A stretch of 64,000 nucleotides of DNA from the NCBI GenBank assembly GCA_963575745.1, contig CAUYUJ010019929.1, forward strand, positions 69,292 to 133,291. Direction: 5' to 3'. The notes beneath the pieces are model-generated. The model did not search any database and had not been told where the DNA came from. It worked only from the letters and a program-made list of their open reading frames with translations. Source of the DNA: Prorocentrum cordatum (taxonomy: Eukaryota > Sar > Dinophyceae > Prorocentrales > Prorocentraceae). Shown piece after piece: positions 53,810 to 63,880 of this stretch. Both the position numbers and the translations under genes were made by a program. The stretch's first letter is position 1, and each line of letters opens with the position of its first letter.

Positions 53810-54020
53810 GTCGGAGTAGACGGACGGGGTCGGAGAATTGTGCTGCATCGTCGATACATCGGCGATGCATCGCCGATGCGGCTTGATGTGGAGCCCGATT
53901 TGCTCCACGCCGACGTCGCCGATGCATCACCAACGTCGCCAGTGCATTACCGATGCATCGCCGATACATCACCGTTGTATCAGCGATGCGGCGCGATCCT
54001 CCGACCCCATCTACTCCGAC
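53810..54020. mobile_element. Foldback element with GATGCATCGCC minisatellite
   Basis: GTCGGAGTAGA...GGGGTCGGAG (53810-53837) is inverted at CTCCGACCCCATCTACTCCG (about 54000). Inside, GCTGCATCG..GATACA..CGGCGATGCATCG on the left pairs with the complementary series on the right. The centre is GTGGAGC-CCGATTT-GCTCCAC (53888-53908). Arms are unequal (88 and 122 bp). Confidence 0.75.
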
Positions 54021-54037
54021 CCCGTTTAGGAGGCCGC

Positions 54038-54063
54038 TACAAAAATCATTTGTCGTGATTTTT
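54038..54063. repeat. 9-bp perfect inverted repeat
   Basis: CAAAAATCA, 7-nt loop, TGATTTTTG. Confidence 0.75.
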
Positions 54064-54067
54064 GTGC

Positions 54068-54090
54068 CATGACTCGAGGGGGTCTGGGTT
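54068..54090. repeat. Short dispersed repeat, copy 1
   Basis: ATGACTCGAGGGGGTCTGGG here and ATGACTCGAGGGGGTCCGGG at 56085-56104. Confidence 0.7.
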
Positions 54091-54253
54091 TCGGAGCTCT
54101 GCGCGGATTTCTCGGATCGGCGCCGGAGCCCTTCTCCCTGGCGCGCGGGCCGCCTGGGGGATCCGCGCGGAGCTCCGATGGTTAACGCTTACGCGTAAGT
54201 CGGGCACGTCCCTCTACCGAAGGAATCTTCGAGAGTCAGTAAAAAAATGATCC

Positions 54254-55915
54254 TGGCGAAGGACCCCGACCATGAGCAGCTGTGGGTACCGCAATTGTGA
54301 ATAGCTTCTTTTGTGGAGCTCCCTATGGGTACTGGGTGAGGGACGCATGCGGGCGGTAGCATTGGGGCCTTCGGTGGAGCTCCCTATTGGGCCACGGAGC
54401 GTTGTACTGAGTGGGGGGGACGCATGCGGGCGGTAGCATTGTGGCCGTCGGTGGAGCTCCCTATGGGGCCACGAAGCGTTGTACTGGGTGGGAGTGACGC
54501 ATGCGGGCGGTAGTACTGGGGCCGTCGGTGGAGCTCCTTAGGGGGCCACGAAGCGCTGTACTGAGAGGGGAAGGGCATGCGGGCGGTAGTACTGGGGCCG
54601 TCGTTGGAGCTAACTATGGGGCCACGAAGCGCTGTACCGAGTGGGGGGGGCGCATGCGGACGGTAGTACTGGGGCCGTCGTTGGAGCTCCTTAGGGGGCC
54701 ACGAAACGCTGTACTGGGTGGGAGGGATGCATGCGGGCGGTAGTACTGGGGTCGTCGTTGGAGCTCCCTATGGGGCCACGAAACGCTGTACTGGGTGGGG
54801 GGGACGCATGCGGGCGGTTGACCTGGAACCTTCGGTCGAGCTCACTATGGGGTCATGAAACGCTGTACTGGGTGGGGGTGGGGCGCATGCTTCAGTGGAG
54901 CTCCCTATGGGGCCACGAAGCGTGTGAGGGGTGTGCCGAAATGGGTGTGGGAAACGATTGCGGGCGGTGGCACGGGGGCCTCCCGTGGAGCCCCCGATGG
55001 GGCCACGAAACGTGTGAGGGGTGTGCCGAAATGGTTGTGGGAAACGATTGCGGGCGGTGGCACGGGGCCGTCGGTGGAGCTCCCTATGGCATGGGCCCAC
55101 GAAACGTGTGAGGGGTGTGCCAAATTGAGCGTGTAGGACGCACGCAGGCGGTCCCACTAAAGGTTTCGGTGGAGCTCCCGATGGGGCCACGAAATGTTGT
55201 AATGGGCGGGTGGAAATGGAGCTCTTCATGGGGCCACGAAACGTTGTATTGGGTGGGTGAAACTGCCAAATTGGTTGTTTCGGGACGCAAGCTGACGGTT
55301 GCACTGGGGCCTTCGGTGGAGCTCCCTATGGGGCCACGAAACGCTCTACTGGGTGAGTGAAACTGCCAAATTGGTTGCTTCGGGACGCAAGCAGACGGTT
55401 GCACTGGGGCCTTCGGTGGAGCTCCTTATGGGGCCACAAAATGCTTTACTGGGTGAGTGAAAATGCCAAATTGGGTGTTGCGGGACGCATGCGGGCGGCA
55501 TTGGGCGAATGAAAATGTCAAAGTGGATGTTTCGGGACGCATGCGGGCGGTCCCATTGGGGGCTTCGGTGGAGCTCCCTGTGGGGCCACGAAGTGTTGTA
55601 CTGGGTCAGTGAAAATGCAAAATTGAGTGTTTCGGGACGCATGCGGGCGGTAGCACTGGGGCCGTCGGTGGAGCTCCCTATAGGGGCCACGAAACGTTGT
55701 ACTGGGTATGTGAGAATGCCAAATTGCGTGTTCGGGGACGCATGCGGACGGTTCCACTGGGGGCTTCGGTGGAGCTCCCTATGGGGCCACGAAACGCTGT
55801 ACTGGGTGGGTGAAACGCAGGGAGAGGCAGGAGGGAGGAGGAAGGAGGGAGAGAGGAACGCGGGGACCGTCTCTTCAAAACGAAGACCCAACACCACAGG
55901 ATGGTTGGGAAAAGT
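54254..55915 (+). repeat. Composite array element C, block 1 (~90-bp unit, about 18 copies)
   Basis: Head 54254-54300 (GGCGAAGGACCC, CCATGAGCAGCTG) is shared with 62222-62266. Array 54310-55810: each unit contains CGGTGGAGCTCCCTATGGGG, CCACGAAACG, and GCATGCGGGCGGT with CACTGGGGCC. Polypurine 55815-55858, then the common tail 55861-55915 (CTCTTCAAAACGAAGACCCA, GGTTGGGAAAA). Units are often multiples of 3 bp, which creates long false ORFs. Confidence 0.85.
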
Positions 55916-55953
55916 ATGGTAACGATTTGTCGTGCTCTCTTGGCTGTGTTCGA

Positions 55954-56469
55954 TTATTTTTTGATTTGTTTCAATTTGTCTTGCAAAATCCGCCTGTAGG
56001 AGGCCATGCCCGACCTAAGCTTGCGCCGCTGTGCACCCAGACACGATCGCGTTGTGAAAGAGTCACGGCCGTCGTAGCTTTTGTCATGACTCGAGGGGGT
56101 CCGGGTTACAGTGGAAGCCCGTGCCAAGAAACACCTTGCTTGCCTCCAGGGTTCCCTGGGTTTCCTGGGCTTCGATCGTTTTGCGATGGAACGCGTGACG
56201 CTCCCACACCAAAAACCAAAATGGATGTCCTGGGGTCCCAGGGTTGGGCTTCTTGTGGCAGGTTTCTTGTGGTCGAGCTCCTGCTGCACGCCGGAACTCG
56301 ACGCTGCCAGCCTCGAGGTGATCCCTGTCTCAGCGATCCCTATCGCAGGGCTTTTTGTGGAAGGCCTCGTGCGGTCGAGCGCCCGCTGCTCGAGCAGGGG
56401 ATCGTCTACAGGAACGATCCCCAACTTGATTCTCTCGCCGAGCCTGCGACGAAGACGTGGAAGGCCCAC
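55954..56469 (-). CDS. ORF of doubtful coding status (171 aa)
   Basis: Minus-strand frame with mixed composition (contains GIVPVDDPLLEQRALDRTRP, then PTLGPQDIHFGFW). Part of it derives from a local repeat: GTCGAGCTCCTGCTGC and GTCGAGCGCCCGCTGC at 56271 and 56375. No domain; basic throughout. Could be chance. Confidence 0.2.
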   Translation of the reverse strand: MGLPRLRRRLGERIKLGIVPVDDPLLEQRALDRTRPSTKSPAIGIAETGITSRLAASSSGVQQELDHKKPATRSPTLGPQDIHFGFWCGSVTRSIAKRSKPRKPREPWRQARCFLARASTVTRTPSSHDKSYDGRDSFTTRSCLGAQRRKLRSGMASYRRILQDKLKQIKK

Positions 56470-56762
56470 AGATCTGCGAGCATGCTCCGCATGGCTCGTT
56501 GATTCGACGGGGAAATCCTGGGTAGTCGAAGGAGATTGGATTGGGCCCCAAGGGCCAATCTGGCCCGGCCAAACTGGATGATTTGGGTTCTTCGCCAGAC
56601 TGGATTCGCGTTAGCTCCCACGCCAGATTGCCCCCGTTTGCCAGATGGGGCCTGCCAGAGTGGCGCCAGATTGGCTTCGACTACCCAGAAATCACGTCTG
56701 GGGTTCACCAGTTCTGCAGTCGACCCCCCTGCTCGAACTGCAGCTGCCGGACCCGCAGGCTC

Positions 56763-56995
56763 ATGGAGCTCATGGCGGCGGGCAGCGGCGACGAAGCCCA
56801 CGGCGGCGGCGGTGCGCCCGCGAGCGCCGCGGGCACCTCGCCGCCGCGCGCCGCCGCCGGGGGCGGCCGAGGCCGGCAGCCGCCGCCGGGCGCGGCGGCG
56901 TCGGAGGCGGGCGGCTCGAAGAGGGGGGCCCGACTCGGTCACGCGCAGAGGATCAAGGAGCATCGAGGAAGGTCGGGGAGGGGTCGAGGAGGATA
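56763..56995 (+). CDS. Possible N-terminal exon, unknown
   Basis: From ATG 56763 (MELMAAGSGDEAHGGGGAPA...) the frame has an Ala/Gly/Pro-rich composition like N-termini of other genes here and reads into a local repeat. No downstream exon could be linked. Confidence 0.2.
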
Positions 56996-57080
56996 AATGA
57001 CCGGCCCGAAGAGGGGGACCTGACTCGGCCACGCGCAGAGTATCGAGGAGTATCGAGAAGGATCGAGGAGGATCGAGCTG
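56915..57080. repeat. ~88-bp duplication
   Basis: CGAAGAGGGGGACCTGACTC at 57009 and its relative at 56919, each followed by GGTCACGCGCAGAG-like sequence and GAGGATCGAGG-type repeats. A partial third copy (GTCGGCCACGCGCAGAAGG) lies at 57209. Confidence 0.7.
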
Positions 57081-58270
57081 GCTGCCCGGCTCTGGGGGTG
57101 CACCAGCATGTCGTCGCCGTGGCGCTGCCGGCCCTCTCTGGGCGGCAGCAGCTTCTGCTGCACGGGCTGCAGCGCCTTCTCTCCCTTGGGGGGGAGGGCG
57201 GGAGGGTCGGCCACGCGCAGAAGGGGGTGGGGAGTGGGGGGGAAGGCTTCTTAGAAGCACCCCTACTTCTCAGAAGGCGCGATTTCGGGCCTCTGGGGGC
57301 CATAAATGGGCCTGATGGATGGGGCCGTCTGGGGGTCTGAGGTGGCCCAGCACTGGTTCGGGCCAGCAGGAAGAGCGGGCAGGTTCGAGGTTCTGGGCTC
57401 GGAAAGGTGTTTGACATTTTTTCCGCCTCTGGGGGCCAGTCTCGGGCCCAGGGACAGTGAAAAACGGTTCCAGGGTGAACAACTGCACCAGATGGGCCCG
57501 GGGAGAGATCCAGGGACCGATTTTGACCGCATTGGGCCTCATCCACCCCTCCGGACCAGCTCAGATTCCCCAGCCGCCTCCAAGCTTGACAGACGGGGCT
57601 GCTCGGGTCGGCGCGTGGGTTTGCGAAGGGGAGAAGGGGGGGGGCTGTCAATGGTACGGGCTGCGCACCAACAGCCCCCGCAGGTTTGGTACCGGCTGGC
57701 CTCAGCAGGCCCCCCGAAGAGTCCCAGTTGGCCTCAGCAGGCCCCTCGAGCAGGCCAGGGTGGTCTTACAGTCAGCCCAGATTAGTAGGCCGACCCTGCC
57801 GAATCAAGGGTACCCTAGTGTCCTGTGTCTCGCGACCCATGCCTTCTGCATTCCTATGGCGACGTGGCCCTCGGAAGGGTCTTGTGTCCTCTCGCGTGGC
57901 CCGTCCAATCAAGTCCGAATGCAACACATCAGTCATGGGGCGCGGAACGACCCTGAGGCGTCGCCAGAGGCGGCGCCAGGGTGTTGCCGTGGCCTGTGGA
58001 TGCCAAGCTAGACAGTATCTGGCCAACCCTGGCTTACAAGTGGGTTACAAGGGCCATGAGATGCTTAGGCGGTGAACGATCCGGGCTGAGTGGGCTCTGT
58101 CCACGCAGCAGGGTTTCCTGACACTCCTACGCCGTTTGGGCACGTCTGGCCAATGAGCTAGGTCAGGCCATATCACCAACCTCGGCATCGACCGGTGGAA
58201 AACAAGTGGATCACAAGATGATCTCATGGTTTGAAGCTGATGTCTTCGGTAGTTCGTGACGGGGTCCCCA
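57081..58270. other. Region without a supported gene
   Basis: Overlapping frames exist on both strands, none with domains. Local repeats such as GCCTCTGGGGGCC (57288 and 57425) and CTTCTCAGAAGG (57270) are present. Confidence 0.4.
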
Positions 58271-58273
58271 GCG

Positions 58274-58350
58274 GCCCTTTCCCCAGGGCCGGCTGTTCGT
58301 CCCGAGCAGATTCTTGACGATCCCAGAGAGCCCGTCGAGGGCCCCCAAAA
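58274..58350 (+). repeat. Five-copy dispersed repeat, copy 2
   Basis: CCCTTTCCCCAGGGCCGGCT, TTCGTCCCGAGCAG, TTGACGATCCC, CGAGGGCCCCCAAAA. Confidence 0.65.
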
Positions 58351-58404
58351 GGGCGAGAACGGCTAAAAAAACGTCCGTCGTGAGCCGTCGCGAATCGAGG
58401 TGTT

Positions 58405-58555
58405 CGTCCTCCTCCTCCTCCTCCTCCTCCTTCTCCTCCTCCTCCTCCTCCCTCCTCCTCCCTCCTCCTCCTCCTCCTCCTCCTCCTCCTCCTCCTCCTC
58501 CTCCTCCTCCTTCTCCTCCTCCTCCTCCTCCTCCTCCTCCTCCTCCTGCTCCTCC
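58405..58555. repeat. (CCT)n microsatellite
   Basis: About 50 CCT units. Confidence 0.95.
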
Positions 58556-58775
58556 TGAGGGCCCACTTCCGCAGGACCCCATCTTTTCGGGGACGCACTG
58601 GCCCGGGGCGGGCCGCGCAGGCTCCTGCAGGATCCCGCAGGATCTCTCGCACGCAGGCCCTGGGGCGGTGCACCCCTGGCCCTGCAGGATCCTGCAAGAT
58701 CAGGCGCCATGGCCGACCCCCGTGTGCACCGACCCCCGTCCATGGAGCCCCGACCTCCCAGACATCCGACGTCTC

Positions 58776-58808
58776 GATAGAGAGAGAGAGAGAGAGAGAC
58801 ACACACAA
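58776..58808. repeat. (GA)n(CA)n microsatellite
   Basis: Dinucleotide tract. Confidence 0.95.
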
Positions 58809-58821
58809 GCCCCCGACCTCC

Positions 58822-58905
58822 CGACCACTTTCCCGGCACAGGTGCTTCCTCCCGAGTCGTTTTGTTGGCGGTCCCCGGTGTGAAGGCCCCGAGAGACCAA
58901 AAACC
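58822..58905 (+). repeat. Five-copy dispersed repeat, copy 3
   Basis: CCACTTTCCCGGCACAGGTG, CTTCCTCCCGAGTCGTTTTG, TTGGCGGTCCCCGG, GGCCCCGAGAGACCAAAAA. Confidence 0.65.
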
Positions 58906-59399
58906 GATTTTTGTCGACACGCCCGACGCCGGGGCTTTGCGGCGCCGGGGAGGGCGCGGAGCCGTCGGAGGCGGCGTCGGAGGATCGGACCGAACGAAAG
59001 GGGGGGATATAGGGAAAGCGGGGGGGGGTACAAAAGCTGCTGAATGCAGCCGGTTTCGGCCCCGCAGCCGGGCCCATGCCTCGATGCGTGGGCGCCTCCC
59101 GGCGCCAGGAGGCGCCGGGAAAGTCAGCTGCGTGGGCTGATTCTCAAACCCCCCCCTCTGCTACGTGAGCTGATTCGCCCGGCCCGAGAGGAGGGCGCGG
59201 CGCCGGAGGGCTGCGAGCTGGAGGTCCAGGCGCCGGCGGGCTGCTACGCCGCCGCCGCGAGCACGGGCCGCGGCGAGTACGAGGGGCCGCCCGCCGCAGG
59301 CGCGGCCGAGCTGGCGCTCGCCGAGGAGCGGCTGCACGCGAGGGGGCCCTTCGCTCGGGTGGCCTGGTGCGCGGCTCTCGGCCCAGACATGATCGCGCG

Positions 59400-59462
59400 G
59401 TTATATATATATATATATATACACACACATACATACATACATACATACATATACACATACAC

Positions 59463-59507
<45 letters not shown>

Positions 59508-59575
59508 AACATGTACCTCTATCTATATATATATATATATACATAGCTATGTGTGTATATATACATAAAAAATAT
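59400..59575. repeat. (TA)n / (TACA)n microsatellite
   Basis: TA and TACA repeats. Confidence 0.95.
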
Positions 59576-59621
59576 ACAGACATATGCTTTACACAAAAGA
59601 AAAAACACGACGGAAAGTTTT

Positions 59622-59722
59622 TGGGCCATGTTCGGCTTGCGGGGGCATTGGCCGGGTCCTGGGGCCGTCAGAAAACAATTCGGGAGGAAAAACAGGCCCC
59701 GGGGAAAGGGTCGGGACTTCCA
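59622..59722 (-). repeat. Five-copy dispersed repeat, copy 4 (inverted)
   Basis: On the minus strand: CCCTTTCCCCGGGGCCTG, TTTTCCTCCCGAATTG, TTTCTGACGGCCCCAGGACC. Confidence 0.65.
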
Positions 59723-59734
59723 GGGACCGCGCAT

Positions 59735-59960
59735 GGAAAAATCAGAACGTCGCATGTCTGGGGGGTGGTACCCTGAGATCTTGGCGTTGCATAGTGCTTC
59801 CGACCTCCGCGGAAGGCGCGGAAGAATTCATCAAAATTCATGGAAAACCTTGCGCCACGCAGGGAAACCCGAATAGATCATATCGAAAAAGGGGTGGGGG
59901 GTGAGGGAGGGCTGGTGCGCGGCTCTCGGGGGGGGTACCCTGAGATCTTGGCGGTGCAGC
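59735..59960. repeat. Shuffled short repeats
   Basis: GGTACCCTGAGATCTTGGCG occurs at 59768 and 59935. AATCAG(A/G)ACGTCGCATGT occurs at 59742 and 63649. CTGGTGCGCGGCTCTCGG occurs at 59364 and 59913. Confidence 0.7.
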
Positions 59961-59974
59961 TTTATCGAGCCGCC

Positions 59975-60071
59975 GTGCGGTTGTTGTTGTTGTGGTTGTT
60001 GTTGTTGTGGTTGTTGTTGTTGTTTTTGTTGTTGTTGTGGTTGTTGTGGTTGTTGTTGCTGTTGCTGTTGC

Positions 60072-60102
<31 letters not shown>

Positions 60103-60105
60103 GAA
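59975..60105. repeat. (GTT)n microsatellite
   Basis: About 40 GTT/GCT units. A second (GTT)n tract of about 25 units lies at 61168-61240. Confidence 0.95.
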
Positions 60106-60339
60106 CATTATTAATTCTAAAGAATAATTATTGTTGGGGCCCCTGGTGCACGGCCCCCCTGCGCCGCCTAGGCCGCAGCTACATTTTCATCATTTTCGTG
60201 AGGAAGCCTCAGGTAATACGATGTCATCAAGATCCGGTTGTTTTGTTGTAATCCGTTTTCCCTTGCAAAAAACACTATAAAATGACATTTCTTGTTCTAA
60301 TATAATCAAATTTCAAGAATCCCTTGCAAAAAATAAGGT

Positions 60340-60875
60340 AAAGTGGACATTCGCGCGCGCAAGACGAAATCCTTCCAAAAGCTTAGTGTTCGGAGCGATT
60401 TTAACATAAAAACATCAAAAAACCAATGGTTTTTCAACAAAAAAATGTCAAAATCTCATCCCGCGCGCTCTTGCGGATTCGTAGGAAACCCAACACTTTT
60501 TAAACATTTCTGTCAAACGGGCTTTTGCGAGCAACTTTTTCGAACTTCTGCGACAACGGTTGCGCACCTGCCAGGGCCATCATCCCTGTCAAATAATACC
60601 ATGCGGGACACATTCGTTTTTTCTTCGCGCGCGCACGCCGAAATCTCCAAAAACCATTGGGCTTCTTAAGAATTTTAGCACCGCGCATCATAAAATCACA
60701 CGAATCGCACCGTAGGTCCTCGAAAAACACCTGCACGACTTTTCAAAATTTCTACCCGCGCGCGCTGTCCGAATCCTAAAAAAAACCAATGGTTTTCCAA
60801 CATTTATGTTACATGAGCTCGCGCGAGCTACTTTCGCACGCTCTTGCAACGGGGTTCGCGCGCCTGCCAGGGGCC
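60340..60875. repeat. AT-rich diverged repeat, two copies ~350 bp apart
   Basis: AAAAAACCAATGGTTTTTCAAC (60419; variant 60778) is followed at both sites by CGCGCGCTCTTGC / CGCACGCTCTTGC and by GCGCACCTGCCAGGG / GCGCGCCTGCCAGGG. AGCTCGCGCGAGCT (60816-60829) is a perfect palindrome. Confidence 0.6.
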
Positions 60876-60877
60876 AC

Positions 60878-60965
60878 AAGGCTTCACAACTTCTGTGGGT
60901 TAACAAGGCTTAACAACTTCTGTGGGTGTACGAACGTAGGCTTCACAACTTCTGTGGGTGTGTAC
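60878..60965. repeat. GGCTTCACAACTTCTGTGGGT, three copies
   Basis: Near-identical 21-bp unit at about 60880, 60908 and 60939. Confidence 0.8.
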
Positions 60966-61167
60966 TCCACGCCAGTGTAGTAGCCACGGTCGTCCGCAGG
61001 CCACGAAGTGAAGTGTCCGAACGTCATAGGGCGGGAAGCTGGGTGTGGGTGGTGGCGAAGAGTCGTGTGGATATTTGGTAGAGCTTGCACTGCCCCCCCA
61101 CAAAGTGGGGGTATTGGCTGGCGTCGCATGAAAACCCTGGCACTGGTGAGAACACGGAGCGTTCGGG

Positions 61168-61174
61168 TAAAGTG

Positions 61175-61240
<66 letters not shown>
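61168..61240. repeat. (GTT)n microsatellite
   Basis: About 25 perfect GTT units. Confidence 0.95.
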
Positions 61241-61406
61241 CGCCACGTCGGGGGGCCCGGGACCATCGCAGACCGATGCGGCTCGAAAAATGGCGGGGTG
61301 CTGGGGTCCAGGGCTCCGGTCGTGATTGTTGACGGCGTTCCAAAGTTTTCGCGACGTCGGATCCCAGGGTAAGGGATCCGCTTGCGCACAGACGCCCCCC
61401 CTCGCA

Positions 61407-61930
61407 GCTGGCCTCGACAGTCTGGTTGACCCAAAGGGGGTGTCCATCTGAAAGGGGGTGGTGCAATAGATCTGGTGCAATAGATTTGCGGGGTTGCAGT
61501 AGCTTCGGGGTGTGCAATGCGTTCTAGCACGCACATGTATTACCGGATTTTCGCGTGCCATACATTCAGAGCTGCTATACCATGCAAAACAGTTCACTGG
61601 CGCAATACATTTGCAATACTAGTTTGCCCCACATGTGTTGCGCCACCCCCTTTCAGCTGGACCCCCTTTGGGTCAACCTCAGACAGACTCCCCGAGTATC
61701 AGGAAGGAAAGAAACCCACAGACACAATTAATCGTCGATTCCCCAGAAAATATGGGAAAATATGGGAAGTGGGGGGGGAGACAGAAACACAGAAAATAGG
61801 GGAAAATATGGGGGATCATTTTATTTGTGTGTATTTATTTGTGTGTCCTGGGGCACCTTCACATATATTGCGCCACCCCCTTTCAGCTGGACCCCCTTTG
61901 GGTCAACCTCAGACAGACTCCCCGAGTAGC
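61407..61930. repeat. 60-bp repeat: one inverted and two direct copies
   Basis: TTGCGCCACCCCCTTTCAGC...CCCTTTGGGTCAACC...CAGACTCCCCGAG is nearly identical at 61630-61690 and 61868-61928. A reverse-complement version is at 61407-61470 (GGTTGACCCAAAGGGGGTG...AAAGGGGGTGGTGCAATA). Confidence 0.8.
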
Positions 61931-62100
61931 CCAGGGGCTGTCTCAACGCCTGGTATCGCTTCCGGCGGCGCCCCTGGGGCGCTCCGCGCGGTCCAAGGTT
62001 GGAGTGTTGAGATGGCCCAGGGTTGCTCGGGGCGTCTGATGAGGCCAGCCAGACCCAGACATGGTCGCGTCGTACAAAAGATCAGGGCGGCAAGTTGTTC

Positions 62101-62197
62101 GCTCTTTTCGGCCCCTGGGAGCCCTCGCCGCGCCCCAGGACCGCCAAAAAATGACTCAGGATGAAAAACCGGGCCCGGGGAAAGGGTCTGGACTTCG
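62101..62197 (-). repeat. Five-copy dispersed repeat, copy 5 (inverted)
   Basis: On the minus strand: CCCTTTCCCCGGGCCCGG, TTTTCATCCTGAGTCATTTT, TGGCGGTCCTGGGG. Confidence 0.7.
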
Positions 62198-62219
62198 GGG
62201 GGCGCTGTCCTGAAATTAG

Positions 62220-63660
62220 CTCGGCGAAGGACCCAGCCATATGCAGTTGCGAGCACCGTCGTTGTATGCACCGCATTCGGAAGAGCTCCCTATACGGCCA
62301 CGAACCGTGTGAGGGGTGTGCCAAAATTTGTCTGGTGGGCGCATGCGAAAGCAGCCACTGGGGCCGTCGGTGGAATTCCCTATGGGGCCACGAAACGCGT
62401 GAGGTGCTTGCCGAAATAGGTGCGGTGGGCGCATGCGAACGCAGCCACTGGGTCCGTCGGTGGAGCTCCCTATGGTGCCGCGAAATGTGTGAGCGGCGTG
62501 CCGAAATAGGCGCGGTGGGCGCATGCGAACGCAGCCACGGAACGTGTGAGGGGTGTGCCGAAATAGGTGTGCGTGACGCATGAGGCGGTGGCACTGGGAC
62601 CGTCGGTGGAGCTCCCTATGGAGCCACGAAGCGTGTGAGGGGTGTGCCGAAATCTGCGTGGGTGACGCATGAGGCGGTGGCACTGGGGCCTTCGGTGGAG
62701 CTCCTTAGGGAGTCACGAAACGTGTGAGGGGTGTACCGAAAGGGGTGTGCACTGGTGCCTCCGGTGGAGCTCCCTCCCTCTGAGGCCACGAAACGTACAA
62801 GGGGTGTGCCCAAATGGGTGCGGGCGGTGGCACTGGGGCCTTCGGTGGAGCTTCCTGTGGGGCCACGAAACGTGTGAGGGGTATGCCGAAATGGCTGTGC
62901 GTGACGCATGCGGGCGGTGGCACTGGGGCCTTCGGTGGAGCTCCTTGTGGCGCCGCGAAACGTGTAAGGGGTGTGCCAAAATGGGTGTGCGTGGCACATG
63001 CCGGCTGTGGCACTGGGGCATTCGGTGGAGCTTCCTGTGGGGCCACGAAACGTGTGAGGGGTGTGCCGACATGGGTGTGCGTGACGCATGCGGGCGGTGT
63101 CACTAGGGCCTTCCGTGGAGCTCCCTGCAGGGCCACGAGACGTGTGAGGGGTGTGCCGACATGGTTGTGCGTGACGCATGCGGGCAGTGGCATTGGGGCC
63201 TTCGGTGGAGCTCCTTGTAAGGCCACGAGACGTGTGAGGGGTGTGCCGAAATGGGTGTGCGTGACGCATGCGGGCGGTGGCACTGGGGCCTTCGGTGGAG
63301 CTCCCTATGAGGCCACACAACGCATGAGGGGTGTGCCAAGTGGGTGTGCGTGGCACGTGCGGGCAGTGGCACTAGGGCCTTCCGTGGAGCTCCTCCTGTG
63401 GGGCCACGAAACGTGTGAGGGGTGTGCCGAAATTCGTGTGCGTGACGCATGCGAGCAGTGACATTGAGGCCTCCGGTGGAGCTCCCTATGGGGCCACGGA
63501 ACGTGCGAGGGGTGTGCCGAAATCGGTGTGCGTGACGCATGCGGACCGTGCAGAAAGGAGGGGAGGAGGAAGGAAGGAAGGAACGAAGGAGGAACGCGGG
63601 GACCTTCTCTTCAAAACGAGGACCCAACACCACAGGATTGTTGGGAAAAATCAGGACGTC
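62220..63660 (+). repeat. Composite array element C, block 2 (90-bp unit, about 14 copies)
   Basis: Head 62220-62266 as in block 1. Units at about 62283, 62370, 62459, 62606, 62695, 62765, 62840, 62935, 63025, 63112, 63203, 63293, 63385 and 63475, many exactly 90 bp. Then polypurine 63552-63597 and the tail 63598-63655. Confidence 0.85.
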
Positions 63661-63683
63661 GCATGTTTGGGGAACTATATACG

Positions 63684-63867
63684 GTAGGTTCGCGTCGTGT
63701 CGACTGGCGGCGACCCCGCCGCCGGCGTTCAACGTTGAACGCCGCCAGCGACCCAGAATCGATCGGTGTTGAGCGATTTCACGTTTCGGAAGCGGCCGAT
63801 CGTTCAAGGTGGAATGATCCGCGCGGTGTCAGGAGCCAACGCCGTGGTCGACACGACACGAACCTGC
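63684..63867. mobile_element. GTAGGTTCG MITE-like element (184 bp)
   Basis: Inverted ends GTAGGTTCGCGTCGTGTCG (63684) and CGACACGACACGAACCTGC (to 63867): 21-bp arms with two mismatches. Inside lies the perfect 22-nt palindrome 63723-63744 (GGCGTTCAACGTTGAACGCC core). One copy in the window. Confidence 0.7.
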
Positions 63868-63880
63868 AACAGGGGGGCTG

